Source: an uncultured Collinsella sp. (GTDB lineage Bacteria > Actinomycetota > Coriobacteriia > Coriobacteriales > Coriobacteriaceae). From it: DNA of 46,390 bases. The translations under genes were made by a program, and so were the position numbers. Location of the stretch: positions 1-46,390 of the forward strand of contig CAUGNQ010000011.1 in NCBI GenBank assembly GCA_959600835.1. The letters run 5' to 3'. Below are positions 1 to 7,493 of this stretch, in pieces; the stretch's first letter is position 1; every line of letters begins with the position of its first letter. Below the pieces are notes generated by a model, which ran no database searches, was not told the DNA's origin, and worked only from the letters and a program-made list of their open reading frames with translations.

Positions 1-65
1 CAATCTCGAAAACAGCATTGCCCAGTTGACAAAACTATAGGAACACCCCCCATCATCTTTGAGCA
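1..65. other. Window edge, no gene seen
   Basis: Short stretch before the antitoxin stop codon. I see no convincing coding region, hairpin or promoter; a TTGACA at 26-31 has no matching -10. Confidence 0.4.
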
Positions 66-407
66 CTACAGTGCGATGGCCTGCTGAACAGGAACGATCT
101 TATCGAGTTCCGGTTCAATCCGCCTTTTCTCGGCCTCAAGGTCAAACGCCACCTGAGCGCGCAGCCAATAACCATCCGTCAGGCCAAAATAACGGCAAAG
201 ACGGAGGTCGGTGTCGGCCGTCACGCGACGTTTTCCCAAGACAATCTGCCCGATACGCTGAGCCGGAATCCCGGTCTCCTTGGCGAGGCGATATTGAGAA
301 ATGCCCATAGGGACAAGAAACTCCTCTTTGAGAAGCTCACCAGGAGTCACCGGCGACAGCAAATCGGCCGAAGTCTCATCACTTGTGATAATCGACGATT
401 TCGACAT
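66..407 (-). CDS. higA: HigA-type antitoxin (XRE family)
   Basis: Predicted 113-residue antitoxin and DNA-binding autorepressor of the HigB/HigA module. The middle of the protein carries a helix-turn-helix (ISQYRLAKETGIPAQRIGQI) after the PGELLKEEF segment typical of HigA/VapI proteins. I chose the ATG at 407 because AGGAG lies about nine bases before it; the frame is open further upstream, to 482, inside the toxin gene. The start overlaps the 3' end of the toxin gene by 29 bp, the usual toxin-first HigBA order, which implies translational coupling. HigA proteins neutralise the toxin and repress the shared promoter; a candidate operator lies at 725-748. Confidence 0.88.
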   Translation of the reverse strand: MSKSSIITSDETSADLLSPVTPGELLKEEFLVPMGISQYRLAKETGIPAQRIGQIVLGKRRVTADTDLRLCRYFGLTDGYWLRAQVAFDLEAEKRRIEPELDKIVPVQQAIAL

Positions 408-660
408 TCCAAGCCATCTCCTGTCTCCACTCAAAACAGACCCGATAGCGCTCGTTAACACGGATGCTATATTGACCGGCACGATCGTCCTTCAAAGCTT
501 CCAGGCGGTTGCCCGGTGGAACGCGAAGATCATCAAGCGAAGCACAAACCTGCAGTTGGCGAATCTTCCTCAACGCAACACGCTCAAAGGGCACGAACCT
601 CCTGACCCGCATACCCATGGCAAAGCGTTCGGTATCCTCATCTTTATACGATGCAATCAT
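379..660 (-). CDS. higB: HigB/RelE-superfamily mRNA interferase toxin
   Basis: A 93-residue protein of the size and pattern of HigB (plasmid maintenance system killer) toxins. The diagnostic central block reads LRVPPGNRLEALKDDRAGQY, followed by SIRVNERYRVCF and the terminal VEIVDYH. Family members cut mRNA in association with the ribosome. The gene precedes and overlaps its antitoxin gene. It is complete, with the conserved Arg, Tyr and terminal His all present, so there is no sign that the toxin is dead. A promoter with a TATAAT -10 lies about 50 bp upstream. Confidence 0.88.
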   Translation of the reverse strand: MIASYKDEDTERFAMGMRVRRFVPFERVALRKIRQLQVCASLDDLRVPPGNRLEALKDDRAGQYSIRVNERYRVCFEWRQEMAWNVEIVDYHK

Positions 661-711
661 AGTATCGCCTTACGTTAGTAACGTCAAACGTTTCTATAGA
701 CTTACATCTCT

Positions 712-748
712 ATTATATCGTACGTTTGTTCGTGTTTTCTAGAACAAA
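712..748 (-). promoter_or_regulatory. higBA promoter with candidate HigA operator
   Basis: On the minus strand a perfect TATAAT (712-717) lies upstream of higB. About 8 bp further upstream is a dyad, TTTGTTC (725-731) and GAACAAA (742-748), separated by 10 bp, covering where the -35 should be. HigA antitoxins are known to autorepress through such palindromes. The dyad is seen directly; its role is inferred. Confidence 0.5.
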
Positions 749-762
749 TACTCCTTCACGCC

Positions 763-1950
763 TTAGTCAAGCAAAAGCAATCGTTTGTAGACATCGAGGC
801 CTTTGAGTAGGATTTCCTCGTCGAAGAGCATGCTATCGGTATGCAGAGCGCTTGTGGCATAGGCTGGGCAGCCATCAGCGTCGATCGGGTTTTCTTGTCC
901 CTCTGGCACGCCCGTGCCCAGCAAGAAAAACACGCCCGGCAGATGGCGCTGATAGAACGCGAAATCCTCGGCGATTAGCAGCGGCTCGTCCGCAAGTTGC
1001 AGCTCGGACAAGGCAGGCGCAATGTGGGCGAACAGCTCGGGGTCGTTATCGACCGGTGGATAGCCCTCGGCAAAATTGAGATCGTACGTGCAGCCCGTTG
1101 CGGTGCACGCCTCATCGAGCACACGGCGTACGCCCTCGCGCGCACGGTCGAACATGGAGTCCGTAAACACACGCAGGCTGCCGGCAACATGAGCCTCCCC
1201 CGCCACCGCATTGCAGACGGTGCCGGCCTGCAGCAGGCCGAACTTACCAATGCAGGGCTCGTCGGCACCCAACTCGTCCATGAGCTCGCGCTCGGCAACC
1301 AAGAACTTGGCAGCCGCCAACGCCGCATCGTGCGACTCCTCGACCGGAACGCCATAAGTCTTAGCGATATGGATGCTCGTTCCGTGAATATGAATGTGCG
1401 TCTCACTCGAACGCGCCAGCAACGGACCGGAGCAGCTCGCCAACGTGTTCGCAGGCAGGTCGGGCCATACGTGGAACCCGAAGATGCGGTCCGCCCCGTA
1501 GCGCTCAAACACCCCACTCTCACAAACTGTCTTGGCGCCACCGATCGTTTCCTCGGCCGGCTGAAACACAAAGAGCACGTTGCGCTTAATGGCGCCCGGC
1601 CGCTCACAGATCGTACGGTCGACAAAGGTTGCCGCCGCAAGCGCCATGGCCATGTGTCCATCGTGGCCGCAAGCATGCATCTTGCCGGGATGGGTCGAAG
1701 CGAACGCTGCCCCCGTTGCCTCGGCAATGGGCAGCGCATCCATATCGGCGCGAATCGCCGTGGCATGCACGGCACCAACGCCAGCGTCGAAGAAAGCGCA
1801 GATGCAGCTGGGGCACGGATGGGTCACCTCGCAAGCGAGCGGCGCCAACACGCCCTCGATATAGGCGATAGTCTGCGGAAGATCGAAATCGAGCTCCGGA
1901 ATGCGATGGAGATCGCGGCGATAGCGACGGAGTTCTTGGAGCTCGGTCAT
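763..1950 (-). CDS. M20-family amidohydrolase, possible N-acetyl-DAP deacetylase
   Basis: A 395-residue zinc-dependent M20 peptidase/amidohydrolase. Visible marks are RRDLHRIPEL at the N-terminus, the metal-binding HACGHDGH, the catalytic FQPAEE, and a dimerisation insert with SIHIAK instead of the commoner GGHA form. Start chosen at ATG 1950 with AAGGGA upstream; the reading frame runs to 2034 without a better signal. The family removes acyl groups from N-acyl amino acids. The gene is divergent from the lysine operon, which encodes DapH (N-acetyl branch), so the missing N-acetyl-diaminopimelate deacetylase is a natural guess, but hippurate- or indole-acyl-type hydrolases look alike and cannot be excluded. 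Confidence 0.8.
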   Translation of the reverse strand: MTELQELRRYRRDLHRIPELDFDLPQTIAYIEGVLAPLACEVTHPCPSCICAFFDAGVGAVHATAIRADMDALPIAEATGAAFASTHPGKMHACGHDGHMAMALAAATFVDRTICERPGAIKRNVLFVFQPAEETIGGAKTVCESGVFERYGADRIFGFHVWPDLPANTLASCSGPLLARSSETHIHIHGTSIHIAKTYGVPVEESHDAALAAAKFLVAERELMDELGADEPCIGKFGLLQAGTVCNAVAGEAHVAGSLRVFTDSMFDRAREGVRRVLDEACTATGCTYDLNFAEGYPPVDNDPELFAHIAPALSELQLADEPLLIAEDFAFYQRHLPGVFFLLGTGVPEGQENPIDADGCPAYATSALHTDSMLFDEEILLKGLDVYKRLLLLD

Positions 1951-2043
1951 AGAGAATCCCTTCGTGAGGCACACCTGTTGCAACTTATTGTGATACAGGA
2001 TTGTGGCACACATGTTTCCAGCATATCCCTGCATTTTTTAAAC

Positions 2044-2072
2044 GTTATATACGAATACTCTTGTTTGGTAAA
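2044..2072 (-). promoter_or_regulatory. Predicted promoter of the M20 amidohydrolase gene
   Basis: Minus-strand TTTACC (2067-2072), 17 bp spacer, TATAAC (2044-2049), about 95 bp before the start codon. It interleaves with a plus-strand promoter for the lysine operon, so the two divergent units probably compete. Confidence 0.4.
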
Positions 2073-2089
2073 GTGCAACGTGGTAGGGT
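2061..2089 (+). promoter_or_regulatory. Predicted promoter of the lysine/DAP operon
   Basis: TTGTTT (2061-2066), 17 bp spacer, TAGGGT (2084-2089). Initiation near 2096 would start the transcript just before the riboswitch. GTGGTA/TACCAC (2080-2085, 2093-2098) forms a small dyad over the start site. Confidence 0.35.
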
Positions 2090-2098
2090 CGTTACCAC

Positions 2099-2262
2099 TT
2101 GATAGAGGCGCGGGCACGAAGAGCCGCGGGCGAGCCGGCAGGCTTTGACCCCGCGGGGAGGCGAAACCCGCCGAACTGGGTTTTTCGGGCACGAACAGCC
2201 TGGTGGGCCTGCGGGAAACACCCGCAGGACTGTCTGCAGCAATGCGGGAGCGCTATCCGGAC
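2099..2262 (+). promoter_or_regulatory. Lysine riboswitch (L-box) aptamer
   Basis: The leader carries the conserved L-box blocks in order: GATAGAGGCGCG with a downstream GAAGAG at the 5' side, GGGGAGGCGAAACCCGCCGA, a CTGG/CCTGGTGGG helix, and the 3' signature ACTGTC (2229-2234) followed by GGGAGCGCTATC. GATAG (2101-2105) and CTATC (2253-2257) close the P1 helix. It stands directly before lysA-dapA-dapB-dapH, the lysine and diaminopimelate genes, as known for this class. Lysine binding is expected to lower expression. Confidence 0.9.
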
Positions 2263-2332
2263 ATTGGGTCCGCGCTATGCGGATTCGATGCGCAGGTAGC
2301 GCCGTCTGGATAGCGAGGTTTACGGGACATGT
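2251..2332 (+). promoter_or_regulatory. Riboswitch expression platform and lysA start region
   Basis: CGCTATCCGGAC (2251-2262), which contains the 3' strand of P1, can pair over 12 bp (one G-U) with GTCTGGATAGCG (2304-2315), ending right before the ribosome site GAGG (2315-2318). A second hairpin (GCGCTA/TAGCGC) lies inside. No U-run follows, so this looks like translational rather than terminator control. When P1 forms, ACAT plus GTCC (2261-2271) could instead pair with GGACATGT over the start codon (2325-2332). The pairings are read from sequence; the switch model is inference. Confidence 0.55.
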
Positions 2333-4638
2333 CATTGACTCCCAACGAGGCATATGCGGCCAAGCAGCCGTTTGTGGACAAGGAGACGCTCGAGCATATC
2401 GTCGAGCAGTTCCCCACGCCGTTTCATCTATACGACGAGGCGGGCATCCGCCGCAACATGCAAGAAGTGCGCGACGCCTTTGCATGGAACCCGGGCTTTA
2501 AGGAATACTTTGCCGTCAAGGCCAACCCCAACCCGGCGCTCATCTCCATTCTCAACGAATACGGCTGCGGCTGCGATTGCTCGAGCTATACCGAGCTCAT
2601 GATCGCCCGCTCGCTGGGCATCACGGGACACGACATCATGTTCTCGTCCAACGACACGCCGGCGGCCGACTTTGAGCTCGCCGACAAGCTGGGCGCCATC
2701 GTCAACTTTGATGACATCAGCCACATTGAGTTCTTTGAGCGCGTTGCGGGGCCCATCCCCAAGACGGTCAGCTGCCGCTTTAATCCGGGTGGCCTGTTCC
2801 AGCTCTCCAATGGCATCATGGATAACCCCGGCGACTCCAAGTACGGCATGACCACCGAGCAGCTCTTCGAGGCCTTCCGCACGCTCAAGGCCAAGGGTGC
2901 CGAGGACTTTGGTATCCACGCATTCCTTGCCAGCAACACCGTCACCAACGACTACTACCCCAAGCTTGCGCGCATCCTCTTTGAGCTTGCCGTGCGCCTG
3001 GAGCGCGAGACCGGCGCACACGTCGCCTTTATCAATCTGTCCGGCGGTGTGGGTATCCCCTACCTGCCCGAGCAGCAGGCTAACGACATCCGTGCCATCG
3101 GCGAGGGCGTACACGCGGCCTACGACGAGATCTTGGTTCCCGCCGGCATGGGCGATGTGGCGATTTGCACCGAGATGGGTCGCTTTATGATGGGCCCCTA
3201 CGGCTGCCTGGTGACCAAGGCCATCCACGAAAAGCAGATCTACAAGGACTATATCGGCGTGGACGCAAGCGCCGTCGATCTGATCCGTCCTGCCATGTAT
3301 GGCGCTTACCACCACATTACGGTGATGGGACAGCCGGGTGGCGCCGACAAGACCGCAGCACCCGTTACGGACACCTACGACATCACGGGCAATCTGTGTG
3401 AGAACAATGACAAGTTCGCCATTGATCGCGAGTTGCCGCATATCGACATGGGCGACCTGCTCGTGATCCACGATACCGGCGCGCATGGCTACTCCATGGG
3501 CTACAACTACAACGGCCGTCTGCGCTCCGCCGAGGTGCTGCTGCGCCCCGATGGCTCGGCCGACCTCATTCGCCGCGCCGAGCGCCCGGTCGATTACTTT
3601 GCCACGCTCGACGTGCTGCCGTGCGGCCGAGAGTTGCTGGCCAAGTCGCGCGCCGAAAGTGCCCGCCGCCGCGCTCAGGACGAGCGCCTGGCCGTCGCCG
3701 CTCAGTGGAACAAACGCATCCAGATCGCGGAAGCGAAGGAGAAGAACATGGATATCCGCAACCTCGAGGGTTCGATCGTCGCCCTCGTCACGCCGTTTAA
3801 AAAGGACGGAAGCGTCGACTTTGACGCGCTCGAGCGCCTTATCGATTTCCACCTGCAAAACGGTACCGACGCCATCCTCACCCTGGGCACCACCGGCGAG
3901 AGCGCCACGATGACTGACGATGAGGACAACTCCGTTGTCGCCGCGGTGGTCAAGCAGGTTGCAGGCCGTGTCCCCGTCATCGCCGGCTCGGGCTCCAACT
4001 CCACGCAGACCATGCTCACCAAGTCGCTCACCTATCAGGGCCTGGGCGCCGACGGCCTGCTGCTCATTACCCCCTACTACAACAAGTCCAACGAAGAGGG
4101 CATCTACCGGCACTTTAAGACCGTTGCCGATGCCGTAGATATCCCCTGCATCCTGTACAACATCCCCGGCCGCTGCGGCTGCGGCATCAGCGAGCGCAAT
4201 GTGGAGCGCTTGGCCGCGCACCCCAACATCATGGGTATTAAGGAAGCCTCGGGCAACGTCGCCTACGCGGCCAAGATCGCCCACCTGCTGTCCGACGACT
4301 TCCGCATGTACTCGGGCGAGGACGCCCTCACCGTGCCGCTCATGAGCCTGGGTGCCTCGGGCACCATCAGCGTGTGGGCCGATGTTCAGCCGCAGCTCGT
4401 GCACGACATGTGCCGCGCCTATCTGGACGGCGACGTAGCGCGCGCCCGCGATATCCAGATTGCCGGCCAGCCGCTCATCAATGCCCTCTTTAGCGAGGTC
4501 AACCCCATCCCAGTTAAGGAAGCGCTCGCTCAGATGGGTATGATCGAGGCAAACTACCGTATGCCGCTGTGCTCCATGGCCGACGATACGCGAGCCGCAC
4601 TTACCGATGCTCTGAAGGGAGCTGGTCTGCTTGATTAA
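2329..4638 (+). CDS. lysA-dapA: LysA-DapA fusion: diaminopimelate decarboxylase / 4-hydroxy-tetrahydrodipicolinate synthase
   Basis: A single 769-residue frame covers two enzymes. Residues 1 to about 450 are a PLP-dependent meso-DAP decarboxylase: PLP lysine in EYFAVKANPNP, glycine loop LSGGVGIPY, CENND and YNGRLRSAEVL. Residues 474-769 are a full-length DapA: LGTTGES, YYNKSNEEGIY, YNIPGR and the Schiff-base lysine in GIKEASGN. The junction has no stop codon, but AAGGAG about eight bases before an in-frame ATG at 3748 could also give free DapA. The first enzyme makes lysine from meso-DAP; the second starts the pathway from pyruvate and aspartate semialdehyde. The start ATG 2329 follows GAGG. 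Confidence 0.9.
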   Translation: MSLTPNEAYAAKQPFVDKETLEHIVEQFPTPFHLYDEAGIRRNMQEVRDAFAWNPGFKEYFAVKANPNPALISILNEYGCGCDCSSYTELMIARSLGITGHDIMFSSNDTPAADFELADKLGAIVNFDDISHIEFFERVAGPIPKTVSCRFNPGGLFQLSNGIMDNPGDSKYGMTTEQLFEAFRTLKAKGAEDFGIHAFLASNTVTNDYYPKLARILFELAVRLERETGAHVAFINLSGGVGIPYLPEQQANDIRAIGEGVHAAYDEILVPAGMGDVAICTEMGRFMMGPYGCLVTKAIHEKQIYKDYIGVDASAVDLIRPAMYGAYHHITVMGQPGGADKTAAPVTDTYDITGNLCENNDKFAIDRELPHIDMGDLLVIHDTGAHGYSMGYNYNGRLRSAEVLLRPDGSADLIRRAERPVDYFATLDVLPCGRELLAKSRAESARRRAQDERLAVAAQWNKRIQIAEAKEKNMDIRNLEGSIVALVTPFKKDGSVDFDALERLIDFHLQNGTDAILTLGTTGESATMTDDEDNSVVAAVVKQVAGRVPVIAGSGSNSTQTMLTKSLTYQGLGADGLLLITPYYNKSNEEGIYRHFKTVADAVDIPCILYNIPGRCGCGISERNVERLAAHPNIMGIKEASGNVAYAAKIAHLLSDDFRMYSGEDALTVPLMSLGASGTISVWADVQPQLVHDMCRAYLDGDVARARDIQIAGQPLINALFSEVNPIPVKEALAQMGMIEANYRMPLCSMADDTRAALTDALKGAGLLD

Positions 4639-5371
4639 GACCGTCATTATGGGAACGGGCCGCATGGGCTCGCTCATCCGCACTACCGCCGAAGGCATTA
4701 TCGACGCCGCCGGGCAGCCCGTTTTTGATATCGTGGCCCAGATCGGTTTTGATCTGTCCGAGCTCGAGAGCGCCCCGGCAGCCGACGTCATCATCGACTT
4801 CTCGAACGTCGTGACCTTCGATGCCGTCGTCGCCTATGTCGAGTGCACGGGCGCGGCGTTGGTCTCGGGCACTACAGGCTACACACCCGAGCAGATGGAT
4901 CGCCTGCGCGAGCTGGGTCAGAACGCCCGCGTCATGCACTCCGGCAATTACTCCATCGGTATCGCAGCCCTGCGTCATCTGGTAGCACAGGCCACACGCG
5001 AGCTGCCCGGCTTTGACTGCGAAATCGTCGAGACGCACCATAACCAAAAGGTCGATGCCCCCAGCGGCACTGCCAAATTGCTGCTCGATGCCGTAGTCGA
5101 GGCCGAGCCCGAGGCAGGCTACCACCCCGTCTATGGCCGCGAGGGCATGTGCGGAGCGCGCGACCCCAAGGAGATCGGCATGCACTCGCTGCGCGGTGGC
5201 ACTGTCGCCGGCGTGCACGAAGTGAGTTTCTTTGGCCAGGACGAAGAAGTCACGCTCACGCATCGCGCCACAAGCCGTCAGATCTTCGTCAACGGCGCCC
5301 TGGCAGCCGCGCAGAAGCTCGTCACCCGCGAGCACGGCTTCTATACGTTCGACCAGGTCATGTTTGCCTAA
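4631..5371 (+). CDS. dapB: 4-hydroxy-tetrahydrodipicolinate reductase
   Basis: A 246-residue NAD(P)H-dependent reductase, second step of DAP synthesis. Its N-terminus gives the dinucleotide-binding MGTGRMGSL, and the active-site block ETHHNQKVDAPSGTA is complete with the catalytic His pair and Lys. The start is a TTG at 4631 that overlaps the end of lysA-dapA by 8 bp; GGGAG lies 5-10 bases before it, and no later ATG would keep the nucleotide-binding strand. The overlap implies translational coupling to the fusion gene, which makes its substrate. Confidence 0.93.
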   Translation: MIKTVIMGTGRMGSLIRTTAEGIIDAAGQPVFDIVAQIGFDLSELESAPAADVIIDFSNVVTFDAVVAYVECTGAALVSGTTGYTPEQMDRLRELGQNARVMHSGNYSIGIAALRHLVAQATRELPGFDCEIVETHHNQKVDAPSGTAKLLLDAVVEAEPEAGYHPVYGREGMCGARDPKEIGMHSLRGGTVAGVHEVSFFGQDEEVTLTHRATSRQIFVNGALAAAQKLVTREHGFYTFDQVMFA

Positions 5372-5410
5372 CCAGGTATCAACCGGATCCACCCAAAGGA
5401 GAGACAGCAA

Positions 5411-6130
5411 ATGAGCAATGCAGCCGAGATGGATGCCCAGGAGATTATCAACTACATCGCCACAGCGCCCAAAAAGACGCCCGTCAAACTGTACGTGCGC
5501 GAGAAGCCCGGCATGAAGGTCCAGTGGGGCAATGCGCACGTCTACGGCGGTCGTCGTGGCAAGACCGTCTTTGGTGACTGGGATGAGCTCAAAGCCATCC
5601 TTGATGCCAATGCCGATTCCATCGATTACTACGATGTGGAGAACGATTGCCGCAACTCCGCCGTGCCCATGCTCGACCTTAAGGGCATCAACGCCCGCAT
5701 CGAGCCGGGCGCGATCATCCGTGACCGCGTCGAGATCGGCGATCGCGCCGTCATCATGATGGGTGCCATCATCAATATCGGCTCCGTCATCGGTGAGGGC
5801 TCCATGATCGACATGGGCGCCGTGCTGGGCGGCCGCGCCACAGTGGGCAAGAACTGCCACATCGGCGCTGGAACCGTGTTGGCAGGCGTCGTTGAACCCG
5901 CAAGCGCCACGCCCGTCATCATCGAGGACGATGTCATGATCGGCGCCAACGCCGTGGTCCTGGAAGGCGTGCACGTAGGCAAGGGCGCTGTCGTTGCCGC
6001 CGGCGCCGTGTGCGTCGAGGACGTCCCCGCTGGTGCCGTCGTGGCCGGTGTCCCCGCCCGCGTCATCAAGATGCGCGACGAGAAGACCGACAGCAAGACC
6101 GGCCTGGAAGAGGGCTTACGTCAACTGTAG
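5411..6130 (+). CDS. dapH: 2,3,4,5-tetrahydropyridine-2,6-dicarboxylate N-acetyltransferase
   Basis: A 239-residue left-handed beta-helix acyltransferase. The N-terminal about 80 residues form the DapH cap (VKLYVREKPG, WGNAHVYGGR), followed by hexapeptide repeats such as IEPGAIIRDRVEIGDRAVIM and VGKNCHIGAGTVLAG, and the PARVIKM tail. Length and order match the acetyl-CoA-using DapH rather than succinyl-using DapD. It commits the pathway to N-acetyl intermediates. AAAGGAGAG precedes the ATG. Last gene of the riboswitch-controlled operon, 39 bp after dapB. Confidence 0.92.
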   Translation: MSNAAEMDAQEIINYIATAPKKTPVKLYVREKPGMKVQWGNAHVYGGRRGKTVFGDWDELKAILDANADSIDYYDVENDCRNSAVPMLDLKGINARIEPGAIIRDRVEIGDRAVIMMGAIINIGSVIGEGSMIDMGAVLGGRATVGKNCHIGAGTVLAGVVEPASATPVIIEDDVMIGANAVVLEGVHVGKGAVVAAGAVCVEDVPAGAVVAGVPARVIKMRDEKTDSKTGLEEGLRQL

Positions 6131-6131
6131 G

Positions 6132-6159
6132 GTTACGCGGTTTTACCAAACCGCGTAAC
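6132..6159 (+). terminator. Hairpin at end of the DAP operon
   Basis: GTTACGCGGTTT (6132-6143) and AAACCGCGTAAC (6148-6159) form a perfect 12-bp stem with a TACC loop, two bases after the dapH stop. There is no U-run, so it may be a 3' stabiliser or a weak terminator. Confidence 0.55.
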
Positions 6160-6172
6160 TAGCCGACGCTGC

Positions 6173-6270
6173 AAACGCCCCAGAGCGGCAATCTGACGTT
6201 CAGTCGTCGGGCATGACCAAAAGGTCAATGCCCTCCTCTTTCACGTCACCTTGCTCGCTCTGGGGCGTTT
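6173..6270. repeat. 98-bp nested imperfect palindrome between convergent genes
   Basis: A 15-bp outer inverted repeat, AAACGCCCCAGAGCG (6173-6187) and CGCTCTGGGGCGTTT (6256-6270), encloses TGACGT/ACGTCA and an inner hairpin GGGCATgACC/GGTCaATGCCC. The three nested stems would fold into one long arm. It lies between dapH and the convergent NA37 gene. It could be a bidirectional terminator, a small mobile palindrome or a structured RNA. Confidence 0.6.
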
Positions 6271-6313
6271 TCGCTGACTTATGCTCAACCAGTAGCGAAA
6301 TTAAGCCCCAAGT

Positions 6314-6349
6314 AAAAAGGCCGAAGCCCTCATCCGAGGCTTCGGCCTT
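6314..6349 (-). terminator. Rho-independent terminator of the NA37 gene
   Basis: Minus-strand hairpin AAGGCCGAAGCC / GGCTTCGGCCTT (6338-6349, 6317-6328) followed by a T-run (6314-6318), downstream of the stop at 6378. Confidence 0.85.
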
Positions 6350-6377
6350 CGCTTTCTCGCTGCAGGCGTAACGCAAC

Positions 6378-7382
6378 TTATCGATTCTCGATGCTGCCGA
6401 TGTTTTTGAGTTCGATGGAAATGAGGCCGTTGGGCTCGTTGACGAACTCGATGTACTCGGAGTTCGAGCCCATCTCGGCCGGAAAGCTGATCTCGATGCC
6501 CGTATCGGTACGAATCTTGTGGTTGCGCACGGCCGCGCGTTCGACCTGCTTGCGCTCCACGGGCACACGCTCAGGCACCTTCTCCTCAGTCAGTGCCGCG
6601 CGCACGCTCTCCTTGATAACCGGTTCGTCCTCAAAGACCTCATCGACGATATCCCAAGGCGGCAGCTCCTCGTCGTCTTCGACCTTTTCGGCGACGGCAG
6701 CCTTAACCTTGGCGAGCGCCACGGCCGTATTGGCACCGTGCTCCTCGGCGACTTCCTCGACCACACGCGTCACGGTGTCGATGACCTCCTTGCCTGATAC
6801 GCCCGTGTCGCACTGCAGCAGGCCATCGGGGATAAGCATACGGTCCTCACCGGCAATCTTGCGCTTCTTGTCCACGTAACCGATCTCCATGGTGCTCGCA
6901 CGCACGATGGCATAGCTCGGCACCTTTTGCGAGGGGTTCGGCAGAATGGCGTAGTGGCGCGCGATGTCGTTGCGCACCTCCCCCTCCTCGCGGCCCACTT
7001 CGTGCATAAAAGCCTGCTTGGAGCCCAGCAGCATCACGGCAAACCAGCGGGCATCCTCATCGTCGTCAAAATCGGCCACGAGCACGTCGGTTGACTCGGC
7101 TTTCTCGGCTTTGGTGAGCTCGGAGGAGATAAACTCCGCAATCTGCTGCGACAGATCCACGAACTCGCGCTCGCCAAAGAAATAGCCCTTGAGCTCGCCG
7201 CCAAACGCAGAGTTCTCGGCAAACGTGGCGCGTTTATTGTCGGCCGACGTGCGTGCGCGGCGCAGATGCGTGGTTACGAAATTGCGCACGGTACGGCTTT
7301 CGATATCGAGCTCGCGCTGGCTCATAACGTTGACGGCAGAGTCAAAGTCCAGGATATGCAGAATCGCGTGATTGATTTTCAT
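6378..7382 (-). CDS. Nucleoid-associated protein (NA37/YejK family)
   Basis: A 334-residue protein matching the NA37 family: it begins MKINHAILHILDFDS and contains the characteristic FFGEREF, DEDARWFAVMLLGSKQAF and a charged Lys/Glu-rich C-terminal third. Family members bind the nucleoid; their exact role is not settled. Two ATGs occur three codons apart; I prefer 7382 because GGA is better spaced and the family starts with MKI. It is transcribed after the DUF2974 gene with a 111-bp gap that holds a repeat unit. Confidence 0.8.
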   Translation of the reverse strand: MKINHAILHILDFDSAVNVMSQRELDIESRTVRNFVTTHLRRARTSADNKRATFAENSAFGGELKGYFFGEREFVDLSQQIAEFISSELTKAEKAESTDVLVADFDDDEDARWFAVMLLGSKQAFMHEVGREEGEVRNDIARHYAILPNPSQKVPSYAIVRASTMEIGYVDKKRKIAGEDRMLIPDGLLQCDTGVSGKEVIDTVTRVVEEVAEEHGANTAVALAKVKAAVAEKVEDDEELPPWDIVDEVFEDEPVIKESVRAALTEEKVPERVPVERKQVERAAVRNHKIRTDTGIEISFPAEMGSNSEYIEFVNEPNGLISIELKNIGSIENR

Positions 7383-7457
7383 ATACGGCATTCCGTTCTA
7401 GATCGATTTGAGCACGAACCAGTATAGCGGTCGAGCCCGCCCCAAGCGCATCGAAGA

Positions 7458-7489
7458 TTGATGCAAAGAAACCTGACCACCGTGCACCA
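7458..7489. repeat. Dispersed 32-bp repeat unit, downstream copy
   Basis: About 27 of 32 bases match the unit at 8716-8747 in the same orientation. The shared core is TTGATGCAAA followed by AAACCTG and TGCACCA. The two copies bracket the DUF2974 gene. Confidence 0.6.
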
Positions 7490-7493
7490 GCAG

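Noticed and set aside
2428..4794. 788-residue open frame on the minus strand opposite lysA-dapA
   Set aside because: Shadow of a GC-rich real gene; low-complexity Val/Gly/Asp/His-rich translation with no recognisable domain and no ribosome site.
4601..5974. 457-residue minus-strand frame opposite dapB and dapH
   Set aside because: Asp/His/Gly-rich shadow over two certain genes.
6200..6568. 122-residue minus-strand frame overlapping the NA37 gene end
   Set aside because: Runs through the NA37 terminator and the nested palindrome in another frame; no start signal or domain.
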